Shown piece by piece: positions 1 to 11,757 of a stretch of DNA of 64,000 bases. The stretch covers positions 570,501 to 634,500 of the forward strand of contig JALIZF010001734.1 in NCBI GenBank assembly GCA_029948255.1, written 5' to 3'. The position numbers and the translations under genes are program-made. The stretch is from Telmatactis stephensoni (taxonomy: Eukaryota > Cnidaria > Anthozoa > Actiniaria > Isophelliidae). A model generated the notes under the pieces. The model ran no database searches, was not told the origin of the DNA, and worked only from the letters and a program-made list of their open reading frames with translations. Positions within the stretch are counted from its first letter, which is position 1. Every line of letters starts with the position of its first letter.

Positions 1-321
1 TGATTCATTAGCGATACTGTATGAAGGCAAATGGAAATAATAGAAAGGAAGGAAGGAAGCGAGGAAGCAAGCAAGGAAACACAGTGTAATTGGAGATAAG
101 TGTGACATAATTATAGTAGACAGAAGATAGCAAGGTCCCAAGAGAAAAGGAAAACAGGCAAATTACATAATATAATATTATATTAATATATATTATTAAA
201 ATTAATAGTCATTAGTCAGAGTTAATTTTTGCGATACATTTAGATCCATTTGCACATTTTAAATTGGAATTTAAGTAAACAACAAACTTTGTAAATTACT
301 GAAAAAGAAAAGTTCATCAAC
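1..321. other. FANCD2 intron sequence, GA-rich and AT-rich
   Basis: No exon of FANCD2 or other gene is visible here. The first 100 bases are rich in GGAA and GCAA, followed by an AT run near 170-200. The next FANCD2 exon must lie left of the window. Confidence 0.5.
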
Positions 322-2976
322 CTCAACTGTCTTGCAACTTCAGTATGATCAGCATCATCCACTACTTCAGGCAAACAAGTAATGATTTCATGTTGTACAT
401 CAGATGATGTGATTGACACCATTTCCAACATTTTCTCTGTCAGATCCTACACAAACAAACATATTCATTGATTAGGAGAAAATTTTAAATGAATAAACAA
501 AGGGAAAAGGGAAAAGGAACAAAGAAAGAGCGAGAAAAGAAAGGAAGGGAGCACGTCAGGAAGGAGGGAAGGGCTATGCAAGAGAAGGATGAAAGGAAGC
601 AATCAATCAAGCATGCATGTATACAAGCAAGCAAGATGTAAGGAAGCAAGCAAGATGTAAGGAAGCAAGAATGAAAGAAAGAAGGATGATAAGCAGGAAG
701 GAAGGAAGGAAAGAAAGAAGGTCCAAGGAGGGGAGCAAGCAAGCAGCAAGGTGGGAGGGAAGTTGAAAGAACTCTGGGAAGGAAGAAAGGAAGGAAGGAA
801 GAAAGGAAGGAAGGAAAACAATTATAAATTCGTAATAGCCTGCCTACTGGCTCTGACTAGGAGAGGGAAAGGGGGATAAGGGAAGCGGTGAACAAACAAA
901 CAAACAAACAAAGAAAGGACGGAATGAAGGAAAGAACTTACTTCTAAGGAAAGAAGTAATGAAGTAAAGAATGAACAACAAAGAGAGGAAGGGATGGAAA
1001 CAAAGCATTTTTCTTGGTCTGATTATCTCAACTTACAGTACTTTTCACAATTCTATCCAGCCATCTGAACTGATTCATGATTAGACGTGCCATGTTACTT
1101 TCACCACTATTTAACCCATGACTAGAAATTGCAAAAGAATTTTTCATCCACCACAAATACAATTGTAACGTTAAATATCACTAAAAAGACTTGCAATAAC
1201 TCTCTCAATGAACATTAAGGCATTTCAGGATAAAAAGATTTTAGCTCACTTTTTTCACCATTTTTCACTCTCACTAAAAAAATCTCACCCATTGTTGTCA
1301 TCCATCAACTCTGGAAGCTTTTCAAGCAACATGTTTGCAATAGATGGCTAAAAGGAAAATATTAAATTATTTTACTAGAAGACAAGTGAGGTCTTTCTCT
1401 AAGATATAAACTGGTCACTCATACACTACCAACCCTGACTCGTCCCCAGTCGTCTCCTAATACTCGCAAAGAAAGCGCGTGCAAAGAGTCAAGGGTAAAA
1501 AGAAAAAATCGCAAAGGATCAAGGGAAGGGGAGAGAGAGGAGGAGACGTCGTCTCGCTTCTCTCCCCCTTCCCATGATCCCCTGAGCTTTTCGAGTAAGT
1601 TCCTGCGAGACGACTGGGGACGAGTCAGCTACCAACCACTTACAGTAGTAAAACCTTAACACCTTTACTGACACCTTATCATTGATTTACATGTACAGCA
1701 TACACCTTACCAGCCACTTTATACTACAGTAACACTTTACCAATCACTTACTGATACCTTACCAAACACTCACTGGTACCTTACCATACCATACCAAACA
1801 CTTACATTGTAGTAACTGATATATCTTACCAATGACATATTGACACCATTACCAACCACTTACTGACACCTTACTAAACCAAGCACTTGGTACCACTTAC
1901 TGACATCTTATGAACCACTTACTGAAACCTTACCAACCACTTACTGACACATTACCAACCACTTACTTGCACCTTACCAATCTCATACTGACAACTTACC
2001 AACCACTTACTGGCACCTTACCAACCACTTAACATCACCTTACCAACCATTTACTGACAGTACCAACCACTTACTGACAGCTCATCAACTACTTAACTGG
2101 TATCTTACCAACCACTTACTAACACCTTATCAACCACTTAATGACACATTACCAACCTGTAAAATGTCTATCCCAAGTAGTATTCTTATTAGACTTTCTT
2201 GGCTGTGTCCATGTATGCTAAAAACAATTGTGTTTACTTAGTAAATGTATGTTCAATCACCTTATCCAAAGAGCAAGCTTTTTACTATTTGTACTATTGA
2301 CATCAAAACATACGTGTACATACCTTCCTTCACTATCTTCAGCAACATGAATTGGCAACAGGCTGAGTCTGAATCTTTTGAAAAGCAAAACACCAATATT
2401 TTCATTAACCAAATACATGTACTCTATATTGCAAATCTGATTGCTAGGAACTCATTCAAACACATTTACCTTTCTGGAGATTCACATCTTTCTTGTAGAC
2501 TCTCAACAAATTCCTCAACGACCTAATAATTATCACAACAATGGCTCAATTGGGAGGCAGCACAGTTGAGTGGTCAGAGCGTTGGTCTCATAATCCGGTG
2601 GTCCTGAGTTCGAGTCCCTGCTCTGGCCACTAGCTGAGGCTGAATTTGTTCCAGGCAACCCCTAGTTCAAATTCAGTTTCTCTACCATGCTTGTAATAAA
2701 GCCAACTGGTTCACCTCCTTGCCAGTTGGGATTCTTAAGTGATACCCATTACAATGTATGTAAACTATCAGGTCACCGGAACCAATGTTTATATCCTCAT
2801 TAAATAAGAGATTTTTTTTTCAATATGCACCACTCTTGTAACAAGAATGCAAATCAATTCTTTTCAGTTCTCAAACGTTTTTTCTTAGTTGTATACTCTT
2901 TGCAGTGAAATTATTTCTTGCAGCCTTGATCCTTGTTTTTTAAGCTTTGGTTATTTTGTTCCTAGTATCATTATAT

Positions 2977-3046
<70 letters not shown>

Positions 3047-5120
3047 GTAATTTATTCATTTATATAGCGCAAATATCAATAGAGTATTTTCAAATGCGCT
3101 GAATAATATTTCAATGTTCATTCAAACCGACTAATGATTGGCATACATTTGCATCAGCTCTGCTCCTATTGAATGATTTTTGGACAGTCAGGTGTCTTCC
3201 ACTTCCCTCCCTCCCTCAGATCTATCTATCCTTCCTCCCACCCATCCATCCTTCCTTCTTTCCTCCCTTCTTTCTTTCCTTCTTTTCTTCTCCCTATGAC
3301 CTTTCCTTCCTTCCTTCCACCCTTCTTTCCCTCCTTACTTGCTTCCCTTCTCTCTTCCTAGCTCTCTTGTCCCTTCCTCACTTCCTTCCGTAGCTTCCTG
3401 CCTTCCTTCCTCTCTCTTAATCCTTCTTTCTCCCTCCCTTCACTCCTTTGATCTTCAATCCTCCCTTCCTTCCTTGCATTGTATTCATCAGCTGATGCAA
3501 TGCACTGCTAATTACCTTTGGGTAATTAGGATGACTTTTAATAGCTTCTATTAATCTTTTCTGGAATATTGGTACATCTGTACCTAAAAAGCAAGATTAT
3601 AATAATGGATTACAAATTTATGGTATTATTCAATCCTAGTACAATGGCGAGTCTTTTCTAGAGGCAGGTGATATTATAAGAAACAATCATACAAAAAAAA
3701 TAGCCCAAGAAATGTCTATAAAAGAGACAAGAGAGAGGGAAAGGTCATAACAGTAATAAACTAACTAGACTTTAGGATGGGAAAAGGAAAATCCACTTAA
3801 CAAATTGAAGATGGTCTTGAGTTGTTTGTCCTCTTATTGACACACTCTTGGCGTCATAAAATGTTCAAAACTCAAGTGGAATCACGAGCGCAGCGAGTGG
3901 TTTCACTGCAAAGTTTTGAACATTTTATGACGTCAAGAGTGTGTCAATAAGAGGACAGACAACTCAAAACCATCTTCAATTCGTTTTTTACAACAATTAT
4001 TTGAGATAAAAGTTGAAAAATCCTTTTCAAACGGGGCAACAGAACAAATGCGCGCGCTGAAACGCATCAGCAGTGTGTCTGTCCTCTTATTGACACACAC
4101 TCTAATCAACCAATCAGATCACGAGATTAGTATCAAGTGTTGTAAAACATTATTTCTCTTAATCTCACAATTTCTGAGTTTTTTATGTAGCCAAATAAAA
4201 TTTAGGCAAAGTGAAAACTGAGGCAATTGCTAGCCAATGGTTTCTTGCTTACTTGAGGGGTGCCTCTAAGTCCTACACTTACATACCATGCAGGAGTGCC
4301 TCTAATCCCTACATGGCCCATATGTGTTGTCATTCTTATAAACTGTAAGTTGTAAATCCATAGCTTGATTGAGTACTGCATCTCAGTTGCTAAAATTTGT
4401 ATTGCCCCCCTCCCCCCCCCCCCCCCTCTCAATATATAGCAATGTACCTTGTCAATTCACTCTACCAGCCCCTTCCCTCTAGAGCGGTTTTCGTATGAGT
4501 GGGAAACTGACCGTACCGTACCGTGACCGTGTCAGTACCGTAATGTCGACAAAAACATTCCAAATTCCTGCCGTAACCTTACCGTGCATTGACCGTAACT
4601 GGTACGGTCAGTTTCCCACTCATACGAAAAGCGCTCTATCTTTCATTGAAGCTTTAATACCTATTTCATCTTGGTTGTTATTATTTTTTAGATAAATCCC
4701 TGAATTCCCTACAAGCTGTCCAAATACAGTAGTTTCTTCGTCCTTTGATGTCTCTTCGGATTTTTTCGCCTTTTTCTGAGCTGTAACATAAAAATTCAAT
4801 ATCATAAAACCCTTGTCCCGCGCGCGCTGACCTTTTTAAGATACCGCTTTTGGCTTTATATTTTTAACGTACAGTCAACAGTATTGCTGGTCCTGATAGA
4901 ATCCGTCGCAAAATAATCAGCTACTACAATTGAAAAGGACTTTAAACTGCTATACGAAGGAGAAAAGTCTTTGTTTTTCGAAATAAACTTGTCAGAAATC
5001 TAACTTCATTCCGCTCTGAAGCGAAGGCCAAAGCATTAGAAGTCGGTTTTCTTCTTTCAACTTACCCGAAACAGCGGTATCCTCGGCTTTCTTGCTTATC
5101 CGTCGCTTGCTCCGCGCCAT
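322..5120 (-). CDS. FANCD2: FANCD2, Fanconi anaemia group D2 protein (N-terminal nine exons, partial)
   Basis: FANCD2 is the nuclear scaffold that is mono-ubiquitinated with FANCI to start interstrand-crosslink repair. Nine exons join in phase on the minus strand: 5066-5120 (start), 4661-4780, 3516-3583, 2470-2522, 2324-2374, 2157-2217, 1289-1347, 1037-1106 and 322-446. They give 220 codons plus two bases and the gene continues past the left edge. The start MARSKRRISKK is basic like the vertebrate N-terminus. Recognisable family stretches are KRLIEAIKSHPNYPK, SLIRILLGIDILQ, NMLLEKLPEL, LIMNQFRWLDRIV and DVQHEIITCLPEVVDDADH, in the same order as in vertebrate FANCD2. All introns are GT-AG. The ubiquitinated lysine lies outside the window. 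Introns hold a MITE, a foldback element, a SINE and a minisatellite. The gene is head to head with CCDC9. Confidence 0.93.
484..1003. repeat. Polypurine GGAA-type low-complexity tract in FANCD2 intron 8
   Basis: About 500 bases are almost wholly purine on the plus strand, built from degenerate GGAA, GCAA and AAGG units with a short AAAC run near 895. Long open frames on the opposite strand encode only Ser, Phe, Leu and Pro and are composition artefacts. Confidence 0.85.
1435..1628. mobile_element. MITE with 22-bp terminal inverted repeats and 9-bp target duplication
   Basis: The left end CTGACTCGTCCCCAGTCG and the right end are inverted copies over 22 bases. Both sides carry CTACCAACC (1426-1434 and 1629-1637), a 9-bp direct repeat consistent with a Mutator-like non-autonomous element. 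It sits at the edge of the 22-bp minisatellite in FANCD2 intron 6, whose unit also contains CTACCAACC, so part of the duplication could be minisatellite sequence. Confidence 0.75.
1629..2156. repeat. Degenerate 20-22 bp minisatellite (ACTTACTGACACCTTACCAACC type) in FANCD2 intron 6
   Basis: Roughly two dozen imperfect copies of ACTTACTGACACCTTACCAA run up to the splice donor of exon 6. The same unit forms a second array near 56.4-57.1 kb. Confidence 0.85.
2552..2740 (+). mobile_element. tRNA-headed SINE, family A (copy 1)
   Basis: A tRNA-like head carries an imperfect A box and a B-box-like AGTTCGAGTCC, then a body ending GCCAGTTGGGATTCTTA. The body matches the element at 45788-45972 along its length. 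There is no matching acceptor stem, so this is not a tRNA gene. It lies upstream of FANCD2 exon 4, on the opposite strand. Confidence 0.8.
2979..3046. repeat. (AAT)n microsatellite
   Basis: About 22 tandem AAT/ATA trinucleotides in FANCD2 intron 3. They precede a short conserved-looking segment TTATATAGCGCAAATATC. Confidence 0.95.
3192..3480. repeat. Polypyrimidine CTTCC-rich tract
   Basis: Degenerate TTCC/TCCC repeats on the plus strand, giving meaningless Ser/Leu/Pro/Phe open frames. Confidence 0.85.
3803..3981. repeat. Foldback inverted repeat, about 66-bp arms
   Basis: Arms beginning AATTGAAGATGG and ending in its complement flank a centre near 3892 that reads GAGCGCAGCGAGTGG. The internal sequence GTCCTCTTATTGACACAC is reused downstream near 4080-4098. 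It is probably a foldback element in FANCD2 intron 2. Confidence 0.8.
4482..4636. mobile_element. TA-flanked MITE, family TCGTATGAGTGGG (copy 1)
   Basis: Ends GAGCGGTTTTCGTATGAGTG and the complement are separated by a GTACCG-rich centre. The dinucleotide TA flanks both ends, as expected of a Tc1/mariner-type non-autonomous element. Related copies lie at 23993-24138 and 26977-27103. Confidence 0.8.
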
Positions 5121-5300
5121 GGGTAAAAGATCAAAGGACTACGGTAGTCTTATCGGCAAGAAAAAGCCGAACTTTTTGCTTGCAAATGAGCCGTCTTCCT
5201 TCTGTTTTGAAATTTTCCCGCGATTTCCCAAGAGAGAACTTCTGCGCGTGCGTCTCACAAATACCTGTGACCGCACAGCTGGGAGGCTCATTTTTCCCAA
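5121..5300. promoter_or_regulatory. Probable shared upstream region of FANCD2 and CCDC9
   Basis: FANCD2 starts at 5120 on the minus strand. A plausible non-coding first exon of CCDC9 ends at 5378 on the plus strand. The two genes are therefore likely to be transcribed divergently from this interval. No specific factor site is claimed. Confidence 0.35.
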
Positions 5301-5378
5301 AACATTTCTACAATCAACAAAGACACTTACAGCTTGGCTTGGATTTAGAAGAAAATCTAGCTGAAAATAACTGTTAAG
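5301..5378 (+). other. Possible 3' part of the non-coding first exon of CCDC9
   Basis: A consensus donor AAG/GTAAGC falls at 5378/5379. The CCDC9 coding exon has its acceptor at 7901-7902 (GATTTCCAG), so an upstream exon is required. The 5' edge cannot be seen from sequence. Confidence 0.35.
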
Positions 5379-6835
5379 GTAAGCATTTTCTATGCTTGTT
5401 TCTCTTGGAAGATATATTTGGAGATCATAAATTAAGATGACAAAATAACAGCATTTTCTTTAGCTGAGTTTTGGTTCACAAATTTAATTCCTTCGGAGAC
5501 GTACAGTAGGCGAGCTACTGAGTACAAGCAAACTTGTCTTCCTTTGATTCATTCCACCACAGTTATAAACTATGATTCCACTGGTTTTATCTTTGAAACG
5601 TGCTATCAATTTGCTATATGTTTCACGTTTCTTTAGTCGTTTGTAGAAATGTTTGACTTGTCAAATGTCGATCAGAGCGGCAGTAAACTTAGTATTCATT
5701 TGACGTTTGAAATGACTTGGAAATTTATCAATTCTATCGTTCCGGAAGTTTTCGACCGTACAGAACCAAATGCGTCTAACTGTAATAAACTTAAATAAAC
5801 TTATCTTTCCCTCTATTCAATTTTCTCGACCAAAAGTTCTGCATAGTTTAATTAAATTGACATGTTTACAACTTGTTAATTGGATTAGCTACACGTTGTT
5901 AAGAATTACTTCCACTTCGCACTTTATATTGGATCGTGTATAGATCGAAATTGTTCGTACGTATTACGAAATCAAGTATGTATCGTTAAAAAACGACATA
6001 AGTTTGGAACTTTACTTCTGAAATTGTCCCAACATCTAATTTGATTTTGTGTAGTCACATCATATGTACGAGTTCATCAAAATATACTCATATTTAGAAC
6101 TCTGTTTTACCTCTGGCTCAACAGATACACAAATATAATTGTAATTTTCTTTTTAGTATATGTTTTGTGGTTTTATATCTTTTTCCACTCGTTTATACTT
6201 TAAAAACTGAAATGAAATGGTTCAAGGAAGTAAACTGATACGGACCCTAAAAAGTTTTAGCCAGTGGAAAATTTCAAACCACATACAACATTTCCAAAAC
6301 CTTTTCTTGCGACAGACACCTGTTTTGGACCAACACTGTCTCAGAGGAGGTCTGTTTTATACTCACGGCTAAAAGTACCCACAGTAAGCTTGTGAGTACT
6401 GCTAAACAAAAGAAATTACTTGTTTTCACACTAGTTAGGTCATTTTACAGGACTGGTGTGTTCTGTAATGTGTCTATATACAGTGTATGAGTGGTCCATA
6501 GTGGAAAGTGGGCTAAAAGTCAAACACCATCAGAAAAATCCATAAAATATTAAATTAAATAGAGTCCAACAGATGTTGGTATTGAGAGAAAAAGATAATT
6601 TTGCATTAAATTGGATGACCTCATATCTAGGTACCTCAACATCCAAACACTTTCAAAAAGAAAAGAATTAACTCATTAGATCATTCATGTTCATATATAT
6701 GCATGATCTGAATCTAAATTTTAATCGTTAATGCTTGGTTGCTTTTGACACCAATTTATTATATGGCAGACCAGTGATCTGAAGAAAAAAAGAAAAATCT
6801 GATTGATTCTCAGAGCAGTCGGAATCCTTCGAGGG

Positions 6836-7343
6836 TTGTCCAACATATCCATTCAATACGAATGGTGAATGGTGGTGTCTAATGGTGTCTAATGGTGAAT
6901 TACCACAGGGATCCCAATATATGGTGCAATTGATAAGTGAACAACTACTATATTAGGATATTACCTTAGATTAATATAAGTTGATCACTTTGGAAAAAAT
7001 TGTGTTTTAAATTTTTAAAAGGGGGGTATATCCAATGGTACCAATAGTACCATTGGTACCAATGGTAACTGTATAAGAGATATTTTTTACTGAGGTGAAT
7101 AACTTTTTAAAGTGGGTTTCCTGTGTAATGAATACTACATAAACTAACAACCCAAGGGAGTCAACTATGTTGACCATTGGTACGAATGGTACGAATGGTA
7201 AAGAGCATTTACAATTGGAACGAATGGTGTTGAATGGTGAAATGGGTTTCCTGTGTAATGGATATTACATAAGCTAACAGCCCAAGGGAGTCAAACCACG
7301 TTCACCATTGGCCGGTACGAATGGTGTTGAATGGTGAAATGGA
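6836..7343. mobile_element. Element built of ACGAATGGT subrepeats with a duplicated TTCCTGTGTAATG block
   Basis: Starts TTGTCCAACATATCCATT followed by AATACGAATGGTGAATGG, close in layout to the start of the 37.7-kb element (TTGTCCAATACACACGAATC). The centre has nested GGTACCAATGG palindromes. A block of about 120 bp beginning GGGTTTCCTGTGTAATG occurs twice (7114 and 7244). The right end is a rough inverted copy of the left. It lies in the CCDC9 first intron. Confidence 0.6.
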
Positions 7344-7450
7344 CATGAGTGAAAAATACAGCAAAAAATCAAATGACTCTCATTAATATAGTTGTTGTAG
7401 GCACACTAGTCTAGCACTGCAGCATGTCTCCATATATTTTTTCCTTTTCT

Positions 7451-7451
7451 T

Positions 7452-7484
<33 letters not shown>
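7451..7484. repeat. (TTG)n microsatellite
   Basis: Eleven tandem TTG units in the CCDC9 first intron. Confidence 0.95.
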
Positions 7485-7934
7485 GTGTTGTAAAATGGAA
7501 AAGTTGCACATTAGGTCCCAACATGCTTTGCGTACCATGTTCCTGATTGGTTAAGAACCTAAAAAAACAATGCCCTTCATTTATCAGTCATTTTTTTAAG
7601 TGTGAGACAAGTGCGAACTCTTCGAACAGCCGGATGCAACTGAAGACTTGAGCAGAATTTAAGATGATGGCCAACTGCCAGAATATGGCTTTCAAAAACA
7701 GCCCCTTCCTTCTTTCCTTCCTTCCTCTGTTCCTCACTCACTCACTTGCTTGCTTGCTTCCTTCCATCTTTCTTTCTTTCTTTGCTTCCCTCTTTCTTTC
7801 CTTTTTTTCTGTTGTCTTTTATTTATTTCTTATTTATCTTTTCTAAAAAGTTTTTAATTCAAAAACTTGAAACTCATGTCACCATTCCATTTTGATTTCC
7901 AGATTTGCTTGAGTTTATCCTGATGTCACCAACC

Positions 7935-9638
7935 ATGGCAGAAACCCCAAGAGAAAAAAATCTAAGTGAAGAGAAGCTACTCAAAGAAAGACTACTTGAT
8001 GAGAAAATGAAGCTGATACGACAAAAGAATGAAGAGAGAATGAAAAGAAGAAAAGAGATTGAAGAAGACATCAAGAATGCCAACTCACATAGTGAAGAAG
8101 TATCCAGAAAATCAACAACACAGCCTGCACATAAGATGTCTGGAGTAAAAGTAGAAGGTAAACCAGTATCTAAATTTAGAGGGAAAGCTCGTGGAAAAGC
8201 ACTGGAGAAAATGGCCCAAGAAAAACCACAAGCACATAGATTTAAGGAAAGACAAAAACAGAACTATGAACTAGTAGAAAAGGAACTTCAAGAGGAGAAA
8301 GCTTCTCATGGGCTTAGAAAATCAGGCGGGTTTTTGTGTGATGATCATCGAGCAGATATGTCAAGAATAATGAGCAGATCAAGTCATTCCTGGGGAGGAA
8401 GCAAGTTTGAAAATGTTGTTGATAAAATCAACAAAGATCAACCTAGGCGTAAACATGACCAAAATCCAGACATTAATATGACTGGAAAAGAAAGACTTAA
8501 GTATCATGATTGGAAAGAAGAAAGGTCGAAGATTGATAAAGAAAGGAAATCACGGCAAATGAGAGGAAATATGTGGCATAGAGAGTGGGACCAGGGAAAA
8601 GGTGAAAAGGGAGACAGTTCTTCTGGTGGAAAGCAAGATCACCATGACAGAATGAGGGGTGGACAGAGATTTGGAGAAAGGACAAGACGAAGGCCTGATT
8701 GGGATTACCATGACAACAGAGATGATGACTCGTTTACTAATCCCGTGACTGAGACAACAAGACAAAACAGGAAAAGAGATGAAACAAGTGAAAAAGAGTC
8801 AGCAGAAAACTGGGATGAAACTGAAAATAGTGAGTACAAAAAAGAAAGTGTTTGCAGTGGTGGTATGAAAACAGATAACAAAGAAGAAGACTGGGAAGAA
8901 GAAACAGAAGAAATAACTATTAACATTTATGACAATATCAAAAAATTCAATCTAGACCAAAGCGCTGCTGTTCATGAAAAAGACACAGAAGTTCCAGAAC
9001 CAGATGACACCACTAAGGAAGAACAAACAAATGTTACTTCACCAGAAGAAAACATGCCACCAACTGAATCAACCAAACTAGACATTACTGAAAGAGTTGA
9101 GAACTTTACTGTGACTGTGGATCCACAAGGAAGAAGAGGTGTCGCTGACACACCTTCTGAAACACAACTGTTATCAACTGACTCACTAAATCATGAAACA
9201 TTAGACACTAAAACCAGAGACAATGATGCTAATAGCCTAAAAGAATCAGATGAAAACCCAACTATTGGAGATTCATGTCAGTTACATTTAGCTACTGAAG
9301 ATGATAGGAATATATGCTCAACATGTGACAGCAATGAACCAGAAAAGCCAGTGACGGGAATAGATATGACAAAAAATGAAGAAAGTAGAACTCAAGAAAA
9401 TTCAAGTGAAGCAGATGAAAATCATCACATCAAAAACCTGGATGCAGGAGTAACTGATCATGAAATGTCTGCAAATGATGTAAAACCCAAGGAAAATCTT
9501 CCCAAGTTGGATTTAAGTAAAACTAAAGAAGAGCCAGTTCCAGACTTCTTGAAGACTCCTCAACACAAGGATTGGGCTGATTATGACTTTGATGAGGAAG
9601 AACTAGATTTTTCATCAGAGTTAGTCTTTTATCCTTAG
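7935..9638 (+). CDS. CCDC9: CCDC9-family coiled-coil protein
   Basis: A 567-codon coding region in one exon that begins after the acceptor at 7902. I chose ATG 7935 (ACCATGG, good context) over in-frame ATG 7923 because MAET plus a charged helix resembles the vertebrate start. Residues about 15-45 form a charged coiled coil (EKMKLIRQKNEERMKRRKE). Residues about 182-215 hold the family signature MTGKERLKYHDWKEERSKID followed by a WHREWD motif, matching CCDC9/CCDC9B (DUF4594). The middle is rich in Arg/Gly and the C-terminal half is acidic and disordered, ending near DWADYDFDEEELDF. CCDC9 is reported as an exon-junction-complex-associated, probably RNA-binding protein; that is family knowledge. 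No signal peptide or membrane segment is seen. Confidence 0.85.
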   Translation: MAETPREKNLSEEKLLKERLLDEKMKLIRQKNEERMKRRKEIEEDIKNANSHSEEVSRKSTTQPAHKMSGVKVEGKPVSKFRGKARGKALEKMAQEKPQAHRFKERQKQNYELVEKELQEEKASHGLRKSGGFLCDDHRADMSRIMSRSSHSWGGSKFENVVDKINKDQPRRKHDQNPDINMTGKERLKYHDWKEERSKIDKERKSRQMRGNMWHREWDQGKGEKGDSSSGGKQDHHDRMRGGQRFGERTRRRPDWDYHDNRDDDSFTNPVTETTRQNRKRDETSEKESAENWDETENSEYKKESVCSGGMKTDNKEEDWEEETEEITINIYDNIKKFNLDQSAAVHEKDTEVPEPDDTTKEEQTNVTSPEENMPPTESTKLDITERVENFTVTVDPQGRRGVADTPSETQLLSTDSLNHETLDTKTRDNDANSLKESDENPTIGDSCQLHLATEDDRNICSTCDSNEPEKPVTGIDMTKNEESRTQENSSEADENHHIKNLDAGVTDHEMSANDVKPKENLPKLDLSKTKEEPVPDFLKTPQHKDWADYDFDEEELDFSSELVFYP

Positions 9639-9746
9639 TTGATGTATTGTAGACTTTTACATAATAATCTTCCATTGTACTAGGTATAACATTGTATATG
9701 GTTGGTGTAAATTGTATCGTCATAAAATGATTATAACTTATAAATG

Positions 9747-9920
9747 CAGGAGCAAATTTAGAGTGGGATGCAACTAGGGGTGTACATCTCTTTCAAGACA
9801 CCTTTGGACCCTTTGCTTCTCAATACTAACCCTTTTTGAAAACATCCTCTGGATCCTATGGACTTTTCTGATTTCTATAAATGCATCCCATCCTGAAGGA
9901 TAATCCTAGATCTGCTCCTG
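9747..9920. mobile_element. MITE with CAGGAGCARATYTAG ends
   Basis: The left end CAGGAGCAAATTTAG is matched by the inverted right end CCTAGATCTGCTCCTG, with GGGATGCA also inverted inside. It resembles the short element at 10371-10594. Confidence 0.6.
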
Positions 9921-10130
9921 GAAAAATAATGTTTTACAGTAGTGACATTTTGTGGTCAAACTACTAATTAAAATAAAAATATAGCACTTTTCTCTTAGAG
10001 AGAAGCTTTTGAATCTCGGATTTCTTGAATTTTGAAGTCTGGGGCTCAATTTTCAAACAGCTCTTAGACTAGCTTGGACTTAACTTGGTACATACTTGGT
10101 TAAAGGGCTGCATATCAGTTCTAGTATCTA

Positions 10131-10286
10131 CAGCGGGGGACAAAAGGTTTCGAACACTTCCCTGTGTAATGACCCCCTTTCCCCCTATCCAATGTTGGCT
10201 GGTTTGCCGTGGCGCTGGACTTCCAGAAGGTAACCAACATTGATTTGGGGGAGCGGGGGTGTTCGAACTATTTTTGGCCGCCGCTG
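10131..10286. mobile_element. TA-flanked MITE with CAGCGGSGGMCAAAA ends
   Basis: Ends CAGCGGGGGACAAAAGG and the inverted GGCCGCCGCTG, with GTTCGAACAC and CAATGTTGG also inverted internally. TA lies on both sides. Confidence 0.7.
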
Positions 10287-10370
10287 TAGTTGTTAATGCA
10301 TATGTGCATGTTATAATTATGGCTTTATATGTATTATTGATATTTTACCATCAAAACTCTGAATGAATAG

Positions 10371-10594
10371 TACAATGGCAGATCTAGGGGAGGGGCCTGG
10401 GGGGCTGGTGCCCCCTCCTTTCAGTTGGATCCAATTATTTTTTCTTTTGAGAAAATTATGACTGGATAAAAGTAAGTTGTTCTAAAATTGTTTGAGCACA
10501 TGCATGCCAAAAATAACCCACTTCCAAAAGTTGGCTCTCTTAATCTCGATGATGCCCCTCCCTTTAAAAACATTTAGATCCGCCACTGTAGTAC
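10371..10594. mobile_element. MITE with TGGCGGATCTA-type ends
   Basis: Left AATGGCAGATCTAGGGG and right TTAGATCCGCCACTGTAG are inverted copies, flanked by (A)GTAC-like sequence on both sides. Confidence 0.65.
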
Positions 10595-11343
10595 ATGTAA
10601 AATTAGCAATAATTATTATAATTGTAAGTTTTCAGTGACATAGAAAAAATATTATCCAAGCACACATTTATAGTTAATGTGTTTTTGACTTTTTAAAAAG
10701 GCCTACTTTTATATTTTCTTATTTATGTATAAACATAAAAATTGTGTGCATGCAACATGTACCAATGAATAACAGCTTTTTAAAGAATGATGTAAATAAA
10801 TTGTACTTTCAAGGAAATATTCATTAAATATCTTGCAACAAAAAATGTATTTTCCTATTTTGAAAATGTTTTCACAGCTTAAAAGCCCAAAAGTATGACC
10901 AGCAATATTTGCATACTCTCAACTGAAGAATCATCCAATCATTGAGAATTCTCTTATCTGATCTCTTATCTAAGTGCTAATTGGAAAGAGAGCAAGGCAA
11001 ATAACGGTCACAGTTTTGAGCTTTGAGCTGCACCATTCTAGAGTGTTTTTGAACTTTTCATTTTCTTTCACTTCATTTGTTTTATGACCTGCAACTACGA
11101 GGACTGTCATGTGACCAGAAAAGTGAATTTGAATGGCAATTGAACATGAAGTCCTTCTCTCTCCCTCCCTCCCCTTTCCTGCCCCAGTCCCCTCCCCTCC
11201 CCTGGAAAGCCAGGCTACCCTGCAGGCTAAGCAACTTGCAGTGATTTTACCAAGAGAGGACTGGTATCATTGACATGAGAACTGGTAAAGACATGTAACT
11301 GTGCTCTTTAGGAAATACGTGTAAATTGCGAGGCAAGTTACTG

Positions 11344-11525
11344 AAGGGGTGTTACACTGTGCAATCCTTACTGCTATCTATTGCAAAGAGTCGAGCCCAA
11401 TTCTACTTTGTGGGACATTGCATGCAACAAAAAAACATTACGAGGCAGGCCGTGTTACACTATGCATTATTGTTTGCAACTTGTTGCATTTTGATGAGAA
11501 ATTTGCAAAGTGTAACAGGGCCTTA
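11344..11525. mobile_element. Foldback element, AAGGSCCTGTTACAC family (copy 1)
   Basis: Left AAGGGGTGTTACACTGTGCAA and right TTTGCAAAGTGTAACAGGG are inverted copies. The internal sequence is rich in GCAAC and TTGC. Relatives lie at 11758-11877, 23332-23600 and 42139-42277. Confidence 0.7.
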
Positions 11526-11757
11526 ACTTGAACAAGAGCTCTGAGGTGTTACAGTGCATACGTAATATCAATGTTCACTCAATGCAAATGATTTGTTGAG
11601 TTCCACAACACTGCAGTGGACCTCTGTCAAGATGATACACTGTGCAACATTGCAACAATTTGCAACATTTTAGCCAAGCAAAGCTGGGGAGAACTGGTCA
11701 CATCGGCACATGAAACTGGCACATGATTCAACAAGGTGGAGCATGAGATCTTAGGAC

